Of a stretch of DNA of 64,000 nucleotides, positions 6,969-15,173 are shown in pieces. The notes beneath the pieces were generated by a model. It saw nothing but the letters and a program-made list of their open reading frames with translations, was not told the DNA's origin and searched no databases. The DNA comes from Kutzneria sp044547355 (GTDB lineage Bacteria > Actinomycetota > Actinomycetes > Mycobacteriales > Pseudonocardiaceae). How positions within the stretch are numbered: position 1 is the first letter of the stretch; the number at the start of each line of letters is the position of its first letter. The position numbers and the translations under genes are program-made. The DNA lies in the NCBI RefSeq assembly GCF_044547355.1, contig NZ_JBIUAG010000012.1:186001-250000 (forward strand), read 5' to 3'.

Positions 6969-8150
6969 TCAGGCGGTGAGCCACACGATCAACACGACCA
7001 GCAGGACCAGCAGCGCGGTGCCGGCCAGCACCGGCAGGGCCCACCGGGCCACGCCGCCGTCCTCACGGAAGGCGGTGGCGTTGATCGGCGTCGGCGGGCG
7101 CAGCCGGACCGGCTGGTCGCTCTGCGGCGGGTAGCCGCCGTACTGCGGCTGGGCCGGGGCCGGCGGCTGGTACGGGCGCGGCTGGGGTTGGCTCGGGAAC
7201 GGCTGGGAGGCCGGGCTCAGCGGCGAGGCCACCGGCGCGGGCTGCACCGGCGCCGGCCCGCTGGCCGGCTCGGTCCGCACGGTCGGCTGCTGCGCGACCG
7301 GCGCGCCGGGAGTGGCCACGGTGACCAGCGCCGAGCGGGCGGCGGCGACCAGTTCGCGGCAGTTGGCGTAGCGCTGTTTGGGGTCCTTGGCCATGCCCTT
7401 GCGGATCACGTCGTCGATGCCGGCCGGCAGCGACGGCACCAGCTTGGTCACCGACGGCGGCTGGCTGCCCAGGTGGCCCTGGATCACCTCGGACACCCCG
7501 CCCTGGTACGGCGGGCGGCCGGTCAGGCAGGCGAACAGCACGCAGGCCAGGGAGTACAGGTCGGTGCGCCCGTCCACCGGCTCGCCCCGCAAGTGCTCGG
7601 GGGCGGCGTAGGTGGGCGAGCCGAGGAAGTCGCCGCCGCGGGTGCGGTGGCCGGTGGCCCCGCGCCGGGTCAGGCCGAAGTCGGCCAGATAGACGTGCTC
7701 ACCCGCCGACTCGCGGCTGGTCACCAGCATGTTGGCCGGCTTGACGTCCAGGTGCACCAGGCCGCGGCCGGCCAGCATGTCCAGCGCCTCGCCGGCCTGG
7801 CTGACCAGGATCAGGGCGCGCGAGGGCGGCAGCGGGCCGTCCTTGATCAGGCTGGCCAGGTCCGACCCGTCCACCAGCCGCATGGCGATGTAGAGCAGGC
7901 CGTCCAGCTCACCGAAGTCGTACAGCGGCACCACGTTGGAGTGGTCGATGGCCGCGGTGTTGCGCGCCTCGTCGACGAAGCGCTCGCGGAACTCCGGGTC
8001 CTCGGTGAGATGTTCGGAGATGACCTTCAGCGCGACCTTGCGGCCCAGCCTCATGTCCGTCGCCCGGTACATGACGCTCATGCCGCCGCGGCCGAGCACC
8101 GCGTCGATGCGGTAGTGGCCAAGGCGCTTTCCGGTCAAGTCGTCCGACAC
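6969..8150 (-). CDS. Membrane-anchored Ser/Thr protein kinase
   Basis: 393 residues with a PknB-type kinase domain (about 10-275): glycine loop LGRGGMS (19-25), ATP lysine K42 in VALKVI, catalytic loop HLDVKPAN (133-140) and DFG (157-159). The usual HRD arginine is Leu134, so this is a non-RD kinase and may not depend on activation-loop phosphorylation in the usual way. A Pro/Gln-rich linker (about 290-360) leads to one C-terminal membrane helix (about 370-392), with essentially nothing outside. It therefore has no extracellular sensor domain such as PASTA. GTG start. It is convergent with nothing and shares the groEL upstream region. Confidence 0.93.
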   Translation of the reverse strand: MSDDLTGKRLGHYRIDAVLGRGGMSVMYRATDMRLGRKVALKVISEHLTEDPEFRERFVDEARNTAAIDHSNVVPLYDFGELDGLLYIAMRLVDGSDLASLIKDGPLPPSRALILVSQAGEALDMLAGRGLVHLDVKPANMLVTSRESAGEHVYLADFGLTRRGATGHRTRGGDFLGSPTYAAPEHLRGEPVDGRTDLYSLACVLFACLTGRPPYQGGVSEVIQGHLGSQPPSVTKLVPSLPAGIDDVIRKGMAKDPKQRYANCRELVAAARSALVTVATPGAPVAQQPTVRTEPASGPAPVQPAPVASPLSPASQPFPSQPQPRPYQPPAPAQPQYGGYPPQSDQPVRLRPPTPINATAFREDGGVARWALPVLAGTALLVLLVVLIVWLTA

Positions 8151-8243
8151 GCGGTCAGCGTAACGTCCGCAAGTTTCGGCTCGCGTCCGGTTGGCGGGAA
8201 AACGGCGGCGGCCGCGCGGGCCGCCGCCGTCGACTTGCGGTTA

Positions 8244-8447
8244 TCAGACCTTGCGGACGTCCGCGGCCTGGCTACGGCCGTCACGGCCGGCCTGGACCTC
8301 GAACTCAACCCGGTCGCCCTCTGCCAGTGCCCTGAATCCGTCCATCTGAATCGCCGAGTAGTGGACGAACACGTCCTGACCACTGTCCTGAGCGATGAAG
8401 CCGTAGCCCTTTTCCGAGTTGAACCACTTGACCGTGCCGACTGCCAC
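8244..8447 (-). CDS. Cold-shock protein (CspA family)
   Basis: 67 residues, the usual length, starting MAVGTVKWFNSEKGYGFI. The GTG at 8447 has an AAGGAGGAC ribosome site; a longer frame to 8534 has no homology before this point. RNP1-type KGYGFI and RNP2-type VFVHYSAI are both present. It binds single-stranded RNA/DNA as an OB-fold RNA chaperone. Monocistronic and divergent from moeA. Confidence 0.97.
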   Translation of the reverse strand: MAVGTVKWFNSEKGYGFIAQDSGQDVFVHYSAIQMDGFRALAEGDRVEFEVQAGRDGRSQAADVRKV

Positions 8448-8643
8448 GGCGTCCTCCTTGAGATGTGGCGCACGGCGCTGGGAGCGCCGAATGGATCTCA
8501 CGACAACGTTAGCGGCGGCAAGCCCTCTCGCCATCTGCTTGTTGGGTGCTCTTCATGCGACAGGATCGTTGCCGCACAGCAATTTCTGATGACTCGAACG
8601 GCGGTACCGCCGACACCGGCGGGTATGCGGGAGGATGGGTCGC

Positions 8644-9852
8644 GTGTCCACTTCAGCCACTCGGCTGGCCAGCGTCGACGAACACCTGTCAACGGTGTTG
8701 GACCTGGTCGGCAATACGCCGGTAGAACGCATTCCGCTCGCGGACTGCCTTGGTCTGGCCATCGCCGAGGACCTGCGATCCCCGGTCGACCTGCCCCCGT
8801 TCGACAATTCGGCGATGGACGGCTACGCCGTTCGGGCGCGAGACATCAGGGACGCCCCGGTCGAACTCCCAGTAACCGACGACATTCCCGCCGGCAAGGT
8901 GGAGCTGTCCGCGCTCGCGCCCGGCACAACCCAGCGGATCATGACCGGAGCCCCGGTGCCGCCCGGCGCGGACGCCGTCGTGCAGGTCGAGCTGACCGAC
9001 GGCGGCGTCGAGCGGGTGTTGATCAACGGCGAGGTCGAGCCGGGCGCGCACATCCGGCGGGCCGGCGAGGACGTCCGGGTCGGCGACGTGGTGCTGCGGG
9101 CCGGGGCCGAGCTCGGGCCGCCGCAGCTGGGGCTGGCCGCCGCGGTCGGCGCGGGCGAGCTGCCGGTCCGCCGTCGCCCGCGGGTTCTGGTGCTGTCCAC
9201 CGGATCCGAACTCGTCGCGCCGGGGAATCCCTTGTTGCCGGGGCAGATCTACGAATCGAACGGCGTGATGCTGGCCGCCGCTATTCGATCCGTCGGCGCG
9301 CTGGCCGAGGTGCTCACCTTCGTGCCCGACGATGTCGAGGCCTTTCACAAGGCGTTGGCCGACCGGCTGGAATCGGCCGATCTCATCGTCACCTCCGGTG
9401 GCGTGAGCGCCGGCGCCTATGAAGTGGTGAAGGACGCGTTCACCGGCAACGGCGTCGAGTTCCACAAGGTGGCCATGCAGCCGGGCATGCCGCAAGGGGC
9501 CGGGAAGTACCGGGGCGTGCCGGTGGTGACGCTGCCGGGCAATCCGGTCAGCGCCCAGGTGTCGTTCGAGGTGTTCCTGCGCCCGGCGCTGCGCTCGGCC
9601 ATGGGGCACACGGTGATCCAGCGGCCGACCCGGACCGCGGTGATCGACGAGGGCCTGCACTCGCCGCCCGGCCGCCGGCAGTTCCGACGCGGTCGCTACG
9701 ACCCCGCGGCCGGCACGGTCCGGTTGGTCGGCGGCCCCGGCTCGCACCTGCTGCGGGCGCTGGCGGTGGCCAACTGCCTGATCATCGTCCCGGAGGGTGT
9801 CGGCGAGGTCGCCGCTGGTGACACCGTCACGGTGGTCTCGCTGGATGCGTAG
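8644..9852 (+). CDS. moeA: Molybdopterin molybdenumtransferase MoeA
   Basis: 402 residues from the GTG at 8644, which has GGGAGGA 8 nt upstream. An ATG at 8635 overlaps that ribosome site and is less likely. Gephyrin/MoeA hallmarks: PPFDNSAMDGYAVRA near residue 50, MTGAPVPPGADAV near 105, STGSEL and then TSGGVSAGAYEVVK in the molybdopterin-binding subdomain, and TLPGNPVS near 300. It inserts molybdate into adenylylated molybdopterin in the last step of Mo-cofactor synthesis. Position next to psd, pssA and the AAA ATPase matches M. tuberculosis moeA2. Confidence 0.95.
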   Translation: MSTSATRLASVDEHLSTVLDLVGNTPVERIPLADCLGLAIAEDLRSPVDLPPFDNSAMDGYAVRARDIRDAPVELPVTDDIPAGKVELSALAPGTTQRIMTGAPVPPGADAVVQVELTDGGVERVLINGEVEPGAHIRRAGEDVRVGDVVLRAGAELGPPQLGLAAAVGAGELPVRRRPRVLVLSTGSELVAPGNPLLPGQIYESNGVMLAAAIRSVGALAEVLTFVPDDVEAFHKALADRLESADLIVTSGGVSAGAYEVVKDAFTGNGVEFHKVAMQPGMPQGAGKYRGVPVVTLPGNPVSAQVSFEVFLRPALRSAMGHTVIQRPTRTAVIDEGLHSPPGRRQFRRGRYDPAAGTVRLVGGPGSHLLRALAVANCLIIVPEGVGEVAAGDTVTVVSLDA

Positions 9853-9861
9853 AGTCGTGTC

Positions 9862-10134
9862 GTGGGACTCATCGGGTGGATCGTGCTGGGCGCGATCGTG
9901 GGCTGGGCGGCCAACCTGGTCGTCGGCGGCCGGGACCGCCGGCCGCAGGGCTGCATCGTCAGCATCCTGGTCGGCGTCGTGGGCGCGTTCTTCGGCGGCT
10001 GGCTGTTCCAGCTGGCCACCGGGCATCCGCAGGACTTCGGCTGGAACTTCAGCAGTTTCGGCATCGCACTGGTCGGCGCGGTGATCCTGCTGGCGGTGCT
10101 GCGCCTGATCCAGGGCGCGGGCCGCCGCCGGTAG
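9862..10134 (+). CDS. Small GlsB/YeaQ/YmgE-like membrane protein
   Basis: 90 residues with three hydrophobic segments (about 3-20, 28-50, 62-83) and a Gly-rich GWIVLGAIVGWAANLVVGG opening typical of the transglycosylase-associated (GlsB/YeaQ/YmgE) family. The family is often stress-linked, and its biochemical function is not established. GTG start 9 nt after moeA, so probably co-transcribed with it. Confidence 0.85.
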   Translation: MGLIGWIVLGAIVGWAANLVVGGRDRRPQGCIVSILVGVVGAFFGGWLFQLATGHPQDFGWNFSSFGIALVGAVILLAVLRLIQGAGRRR

Positions 10135-10176
10135 CGCACGCGGGCTCGGCCGGCGGGTGCCCTATCGTGTGCCGCG

Positions 10177-10884
10177 ATGAACGCCAACTCGCCCGAACCT
10201 GCCGGGTTCTCCGTTAGCCACTTCCTGGAGCTGGCCCGCAAGACCGTGCCGCCGATGCACCCGGGCGGCCGGCCGATCGTGGCCGGCTTCGCCGTCGGGG
10301 CGCTGGTGCTGCGGCTGCTCAACCGCCGGCTGGGTCTGCTGGGCTTCCTGGCCACCGCCTGGTGCGCCTGGTTCTTCCGGGAGCCGGCCCGGGTGACGCC
10401 GAGCCGCCCGAACATCGCGGTCGCCGCGGCCGACGGCACGGTGGCCGACGTGGTCGTGGTCGAGCCGCCGGCCGAGCTGGGCCTGTCCGGCCGGATGCTG
10501 CGGATCAGCACCTTCCTCAACATCTTCGACGTGCACGTGCAGCGGCTGCCGGCCTCCGGCGAGATCACCGCCGTGCACTACCGGCCGGGCAAGTTCCTGT
10601 CGGCCGACCTGGACAAGGCGTCGGAGGACAACGAGCGCAACTCGCTGGCCATCCGCACCGAGCAGGGCCACGACCTGGTCGTGGTGCAGATCGCCGGCCT
10701 GATCGCGCGGCGCATCGTGTGCGAGGTCAACGCCGGCGACCCGGCGCTGGCCGGCCGGACCTACGGCCTGATCCGCTTCGGCTCCCGCGTCGACCTCTAC
10801 GTGCCGCTGGGCAGCAAGGTGCTGGTCGAGCCGGGCCAGCGGACCATCGGCGGGGAGACCGTGCTCGCCGAACTCGGAGGCTGA
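10177..10884 (+). CDS. psd: Phosphatidylserine decarboxylase proenzyme
   Basis: 235 residues, short-form (membrane-linked, bacterial/archaeal-type) decarboxylase. It has hydrophobic segments at about 35-65. The self-cleavage site is visible as RFGSRVDLYVP near the C-terminus, where the Ser becomes the pyruvoyl cofactor. FFREP and NIFDVHVQRLP are family signatures. It converts phosphatidylserine to phosphatidylethanolamine at the membrane. It immediately precedes pssA, which makes its substrate, with 5 nt between the genes. Confidence 0.95.
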   Translation: MNANSPEPAGFSVSHFLELARKTVPPMHPGGRPIVAGFAVGALVLRLLNRRLGLLGFLATAWCAWFFREPARVTPSRPNIAVAAADGTVADVVVVEPPAELGLSGRMLRISTFLNIFDVHVQRLPASGEITAVHYRPGKFLSADLDKASEDNERNSLAIRTEQGHDLVVVQIAGLIARRIVCEVNAGDPALAGRTYGLIRFGSRVDLYVPLGSKVLVEPGQRTIGGETVLAELGG

Positions 10885-10889
10885 CCCCG

Positions 10890-11846
10890 ATGCCATCGGG
10901 TCCCGGCGTCCGGCTGCTGCCCAACGCCATCACGGTGCTCGCCATGTGCGCGGGCCTGTCCGGCGTGCAGTTCGTGCTCACCAACAACTACGAGGTGGCC
11001 ATCGGCGCGATCGGCGCGGCCGCGGTCCTGGACAGCCTGGACGGCCGGATCGCCCGGCTGCTCGACGCCACCAGCAAGATGGGCGCGGAGCTGGACTCGC
11101 TGGCCGACGCCATCTCCTTCGGCGTCTCGCCGGCGCTGATGCTCTACATCTGGAGCCACGGCTCGGACAACGGGCAGTGGATCGTCTCGCTGATCTTCGC
11201 CGCCTGCATGGTGCTGCGCCTGGCCCGGTTCAACACGCTGCTCGAGGACACCGAGAAGCCGCCGTTCACCAAGGAGTTCTTCGTCGGCGTGCCGGCCCCG
11301 CCGGGGGCGCTGCTGGCCCTGCTGCCGATGGTGCTGTGGCTGGCCGCCGGCAACGGCTGGTGGACCTCGCCGATCGTGGTCGCGGTGTGGACGGTGTTCG
11401 TGGCGGCGCTGATGATCAGCCGGGTGCCCACGCTGTCGCTGAAGACGATCAAGGTGCCGCCGCGGGTGGTGGCGCCGCTGCTGGTCGGCGTGGTGCTGGT
11501 GGCCGCGACCGTGCTGCTGTACCCGCTGTGGGCGCTGGTCGCGGCGATGCTGATCTACCTGGGCCACATCCCGTACGCCGTGTACCGCTACTACTGGCTG
11601 GCCCGGCATCCGGAGGCCTGGTCGGTGCCGTCGCGGGAGCGGCGGGCCATCCGCAGGGCCGGCAGCGCCGCCCGCCGGTTCGGGCTGCGGCCGCCGCTGC
11701 GCCGCCGGGTGGCTGGCGCGGCCAGCCGGATCAGCCAGGTGCGGCTGCCGCGGCGCGGCGAGCCGTCCACCAACGGCCGCGCCAACGGCGACGGTCGCCG
11801 CCGGGGCTGGCGGCAGCTGGGACTGCGCCGTCAGGAACGCCGCTGA
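10890..11846 (+). CDS. pssA: CDP-diacylglycerol-serine O-phosphatidyltransferase
   Basis: 318 residues with about seven hydrophobic helices. The CDP-alcohol phosphotransferase signature is exact: DG-RI-AR-N8-G-N3-D-N3-D (DGRIARLLDATSKMGAELD, then SLAD) near residue 55. It makes phosphatidylserine from CDP-diacylglycerol and serine in the membrane, feeding Psd. Residues after about 235 form a basic, Arg-rich cytosolic tail longer than in many homologues. ATG at 10890. Confidence 0.95.
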   Translation: MPSGPGVRLLPNAITVLAMCAGLSGVQFVLTNNYEVAIGAIGAAAVLDSLDGRIARLLDATSKMGAELDSLADAISFGVSPALMLYIWSHGSDNGQWIVSLIFAACMVLRLARFNTLLEDTEKPPFTKEFFVGVPAPPGALLALLPMVLWLAAGNGWWTSPIVVAVWTVFVAALMISRVPTLSLKTIKVPPRVVAPLLVGVVLVAATVLLYPLWALVAAMLIYLGHIPYAVYRYYWLARHPEAWSVPSRERRAIRRAGSAARRFGLRPPLRRRVAGAASRISQVRLPRRGEPSTNGRANGDGRRRGWRQLGLRRQERR

Positions 11847-11858
11847 GCCTCGCGGCCC

Positions 11859-14057
11859 GTGGCTAAGCTGGCGGTCGTGATCTCGCTGACCGCCCGGCTG
11901 TCACCGTCCGCGCTGGACACCCGGCGAGGTGTCGTCCGCCTGCATCCCGAGGTGCTGGCCGCGCTGGGCCTGCGCCCGTGGGACGCGGTGAAGCTGACCG
12001 GGGCTCGGGTCAGCGCGGCCCTGGCCGCCGCCCACGACGGCGAGAGCCCGCACGGCTTCGTCTACGTGGACGACGTGACGCTGTCCAATCTGGGCATCGT
12101 CGAGGGCTCGGAGATCGTGATCGCGCCGGTCGAGGTGGCGCAGGCCCGGTCGGTCGTGGTGTCCGGCTCCCGGCTGGCCTCGGCGTCGGTGCACCCGGAC
12201 ACGCTGCGGCTGGCCCTGACCGGCAAGGTGCTGACCACCGGCGACGCGGTGTCGCTGCTGCCGCAGGACCTGGCGCCGCCGCCAGGGTCGGACGTCTCGC
12301 AGGCCCGGCGGCAGCTGTCGCTGGCCATCGGCACGACGTGGACCAACGAGCTGATCACCGTGACGGCGACGCAGCCGCCCGGTCCGGTGACGGTCGGCCC
12401 GAGCAGCGTGCTGAACTGGCGGGGCACCGAGGTGGTGGTCGAGCCGGAACCCGTCGCCGAGCTGGTGGTCGCCCCGGTGGAGGCGCCGGCGGTGCCGCCG
12501 GTGCCGGTGGCCGACCTGGTCGGCCAGCAGGACTCGGCCAAGCTGCTGGCGGAGTGGCTGGACCTGACCTTCCACCGGCCGGAGCTGCTGGCCCAGCTGG
12601 GCGCGTCGGCGCAGCTGGGGGTGCTGGTCACCGGGCCGGAGGGAGTCGGCAAGGCGACCCTGGTGCGGTCGGTGGCCCACTCCGTCGGGGCCGCGGTGGT
12701 CGAGCTGTCGGCCCCGAGCATCGCCGCGCTGGAGGCCAACGCCGCCGCGCAGCAGCTGTCGGCGACGATCGCCAAGGCCACCAAGCCATCGGTGCTGTTG
12801 ATCTCCGACATCGACGCCCTGCTGCCGGCCTCGACTCCCCCGCCGGTGGCCACGATCGTGCTGGACACGCTGCGTTCGGCGGTCCGCGGCGAAGGCCTGG
12901 CGCTGGCCGTGACCAGCGCCCATCCCGAGGCGGTCGATCCTCGGCTGCGGGCCCCGGAGCTGGTGGACCGCACGCTGTCGCTTCCGTTGCCCGACAGCAA
13001 GGTTCGCGTCGAGCTGCTGCGGGTGCTGCTGCGCGAGGTGCCGGTGGAGTCCGATGTGGACCTCGGCGCGATCGCCGACCGCACGCCCGGTTTCGTCGCT
13101 GCCGACCTGGCCGCGCTGCGCCGGGAAGCGGCTCTGCGGGCGGCCATGCGGCACTCCGACGGCGTGCTCCAGGTCAGCCAGCAGGACCTGTTGGGCGCGT
13201 TGGAGACCGTGCGCCCGATTTCCATGTCCACTTCGGACACTTTGCGGACCGGCGGGCTGACCCTCGACGACGTCGGCGACATGGCCGAGGTCAAGCAGGC
13301 GCTCACCGAGGCCGTGCTGTGGCCGCTTCAGTACCCGGATTCCTTTGCCCGCCTTGGGGTTCAGCCGCCGCGCGGGGTCCTGATGTACGGGCCGCCCGGC
13401 TGCGGCAAGACCTTCCTGGTGCGGGCCCTGGCCGGCAGCGGGCGGCTGAACGTGCTGTCGGTCAAGGGCGCGGAGCTGATGGACAAGTTCGTCGGCGAGT
13501 CCGAACGGGCCGTGCGGGAGCTGTTCCGCCGGGCCGCCGAGGCCGCGCCCGCCCTGGTCTTCCTGGACGAGGTCGACGCCCTGGCCCCGCGCCGCGGCCA
13601 GTCCTCGGACTCCGGCGTCGCCGACCGCGTCGTGGCCGCCCTGCTGACCGAGCTCGACGGCGTGGAGCCGCTGCGGGACGTGATCGTCGTCGGCGCCACC
13701 AACCGGCCCGAACTGCTCGACCCCGCCCTGCTGCGGCCCGGCCGGCTGGAACGGGTGATCTACGTGCCGCCGCCGGACGCCGACGCCCGGGCCGAGATCC
13801 TGCGCTCGGCCGCCCGGAACATGCCGCTGGCCGCCGACGTGGACCTGGCCGCGCTGGCCGCCGAGCTGGACGGCTACTCCGCCGCCGACTGCGCCGGCCT
13901 GGTCCGGGAGGCAGCCCTGACCGCCATGCGCGAGTCCCTGTCGGCGGCCGAGGTCACCGCCGCCCACCTGGCGCGGGCCCGCACCGCCGTCCGCCCGTCC
14001 CTGGACCCCGCCCAGCTGGCCGCCCTCGCCGCCTACGCCGACTCCCGCCAGCGCTGA
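11859..14057 (+). CDS. CDC48/VAT-like double AAA ATPase
   Basis: 732 residues. The N-terminal ~100 residues form a double-psi-barrel substrate domain (RRGVVRLHPEVLAALGLRPWDAV), followed by a linker rich in Pro/Val. AAA module D1 (about 225-460) has Walker A GPEGVGKA at 259-266 and Walker B LLISDIDAL, where the catalytic Glu is replaced by Ile. AAA module D2 (about 475-700) is intact: GPPGCGKT (511-518), LVFLDEVDALAPRRG and the second-region-of-homology ATNRPELLDPALLRPGR. D1 is therefore probably structural and D2 the motor. By family it unfolds or segregates proteins as a cytosolic hexamer. Its order with pssA/psd/moeA matches Rv0435c. The start could also be the GTG at 11877. Confidence 0.93.
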   Translation: MAKLAVVISLTARLSPSALDTRRGVVRLHPEVLAALGLRPWDAVKLTGARVSAALAAAHDGESPHGFVYVDDVTLSNLGIVEGSEIVIAPVEVAQARSVVVSGSRLASASVHPDTLRLALTGKVLTTGDAVSLLPQDLAPPPGSDVSQARRQLSLAIGTTWTNELITVTATQPPGPVTVGPSSVLNWRGTEVVVEPEPVAELVVAPVEAPAVPPVPVADLVGQQDSAKLLAEWLDLTFHRPELLAQLGASAQLGVLVTGPEGVGKATLVRSVAHSVGAAVVELSAPSIAALEANAAAQQLSATIAKATKPSVLLISDIDALLPASTPPPVATIVLDTLRSAVRGEGLALAVTSAHPEAVDPRLRAPELVDRTLSLPLPDSKVRVELLRVLLREVPVESDVDLGAIADRTPGFVAADLAALRREAALRAAMRHSDGVLQVSQQDLLGALETVRPISMSTSDTLRTGGLTLDDVGDMAEVKQALTEAVLWPLQYPDSFARLGVQPPRGVLMYGPPGCGKTFLVRALAGSGRLNVLSVKGAELMDKFVGESERAVRELFRRAAEAAPALVFLDEVDALAPRRGQSSDSGVADRVVAALLTELDGVEPLRDVIVVGATNRPELLDPALLRPGRLERVIYVPPPDADARAEILRSAARNMPLAADVDLAALAAELDGYSAADCAGLVREAALTAMRESLSAAEVTAAHLARARTAVRPSLDPAQLAALAAYADSRQR

Positions 14058-14101
14058 CCCGCTCCTTGATGACAGGAAAGGCGTTTCGGCGGGGCGGTCG
14101 G

Positions 14102-14692
14102 TCAGCCCTTGGCGGGTGGGTTGTAGTCGTTGGTGATGATGACGATGACGCCGGGCGAGGCCGACTGGATGCCGTCGAAGCGGGGCATGACCCGCATGTG
14201 GAAGGCCTGGCCGAGCTGGTTGGCGGCGGCTTCCTCGTCGGTGCCGGGCGTGAAGTACACGGTTGTGGTGGCGATGATGCCCTGCGAGTAGGCGGCGACC
14301 GTGGTCACGTTCCAGCCGGCGGCCTTGAAGTCGTCGGCGGCCTTCTGGGCGTAGCCCTGGATGGTGCCGTTGTTGTAGACGCGCACCGGCACGGACTGCG
14401 GGTTGTTGGCCGGGGGCGGCGCCGCGGTCGTCGTGGTGGCCGGCGGCGGCGCGGTCGTGGTGGTGGTCGGCGCGGCGGTGGTGGTTGTGGGCTTGGCCGA
14501 GGTGGACGACGAGGTGGTGGTCGGGGCGGCCGTGGTCGTGGTGGTGGCGCCGGCCTCGTTGCTGCCGCCGCCGAGCGGCAGCAGGCTGACGATGCCCATG
14601 ACCAGGGCGATCCCGGCGACCACGAGCAACACGATGCCGGCGATGCGGGCCGGCCGGGCCGGGCCGCCGCTGGGGGTTTCCGGCGTGGTCAT
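14102..14692 (-). CDS. LytR_C-domain membrane-anchored protein
   Basis: 196 residues with an N-terminal membrane helix (about 18-40). A Thr/Pro/Ala-rich spacer (about 48-100) spans the wall. A C-terminal LytR_C domain (about 100-190) begins VPVRVYNNGTIQGYAQKAADDFKAAGWNV, written here only as its type pattern: V-RVYN then a helix and GW. It is probably extracytoplasmic and cell-wall linked. The ATG overlaps the DUF3263 stop (ATGA), giving a two-gene operon that mirrors Rv0430-Rv0431. Confidence 0.9.
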   Translation of the reverse strand: MTTPETPSGGPARPARIAGIVLLVVAGIALVMGIVSLLPLGGGSNEAGATTTTTAAPTTTSSSTSAKPTTTTAAPTTTTTAPPPATTTTAAPPPANNPQSVPVRVYNNGTIQGYAQKAADDFKAAGWNVTTVAAYSQGIIATTTVYFTPGTDEEAAANQLGQAFHMRVMPRFDGIQSASPGVIVIITNDYNPPAKG

Positions 14693-14985
14693 CGCAGCTC
14701 GAACCCCAGCCTGCGCGCGGCGCGGGCGCGCTGCCTGCCGGCGCGCAGCCGGCGCAGCCGCTTGATCAGCATCGGGTCGACGGCCATCGCTTCCTGCTTC
14801 TCGATCAGGCCGTTGAGCACCTGGTAGTACCGGGTCGAGGACATGTCGAACAGCTCGCGGATGGCCTGTTCCTTGGCTCCGGCGTACTTCCACCACTGAC
14901 GTTCGAACGCCAGGATGGCGTGCTCTCGTCGGGTCAGGCCGTCGGCAGGCTCGTCCACCTGCGTGATGGCCTTTGCGGCGTCCAT
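14689..14985 (-). CDS. DUF3263 protein
   Basis: 98 residues of mostly helical, charged sequence. The signature LTRREHAILAFERQWWKYAG is at about 17-36, followed by a helix-turn-helix-like KEQAIRELFDMSSTRYYQVL and a strongly basic tail. The layout suggests a small DNA-binding protein, but no role is established for the family. It is first gene of a pair with the LytR_C protein and divergent from def across a palindromic region. Confidence 0.88.
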   Translation of the reverse strand: MDAAKAITQVDEPADGLTRREHAILAFERQWWKYAGAKEQAIRELFDMSSTRYYQVLNGLIEKQEAMAVDPMLIKRLRRLRAGRQRARAARRLGFELR

Positions 14986-15020
14986 CTGGTTCCTCGCCCC
15001 TCACGGTCGCGGATCCCTGC

Positions 15021-15072
15021 GGTCGCAGGAATCACACGCGTGTGATTCCAGGCGACCATTCAATCACGTGAT
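15021..15072. promoter_or_regulatory. Perfect 22-bp palindrome plus a second AATCAC palindrome
   Basis: GGAATCACACG/CGTGTGATTCC (15028-15049) is perfectly self-complementary, and outer arms GGTCGC (15021-15026) and GCGACC (15052-15057) extend it. A second palindrome ATCACGTGAT (15063-15072) shares the AATCAC half-site. It lies between divergent DUF3263 and def, where an operator is expected. The half-sites face the opposite way from a CRP site (TCACA-N4-TGTGA). Confidence 0.6.
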
Positions 15073-15138
15073 CTTGATCCCGGCCGTGCCCGACCTCGGC
15101 GCGTCCCGGATCGGCAACCTTACCGACCACCCCTGACA

Positions 15139-15166
15139 TTGATCTTGCCGAACCGGCCCCTAGGGT
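15139..15166 (+). promoter_or_regulatory. Likely leaderless promoter of def
   Basis: TTGATC (15139-15144), a 16-nt spacer, then TAGGGT (15161-15166). The ATG at 15174 starts 7 nt beyond the -10, so transcription would begin at or next to the start codon, and no ribosome site is present. Confidence 0.6.
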
Positions 15167-15173
15167 CGGGACC

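Noticed and set aside
11901..13967. A 688-codon antisense frame inside the AAA ATPase gene
   Set aside because: It is Gln/Arg/His-rich with no domain, while the sense strand holds a full double-AAA protein.
15028..15049. The 22-bp palindrome as a CRP/FNR site
   Set aside because: The half-sites are in the reverse order (TCACA-N4-TGTGA), so a CRP dimer would not fit in the usual way.
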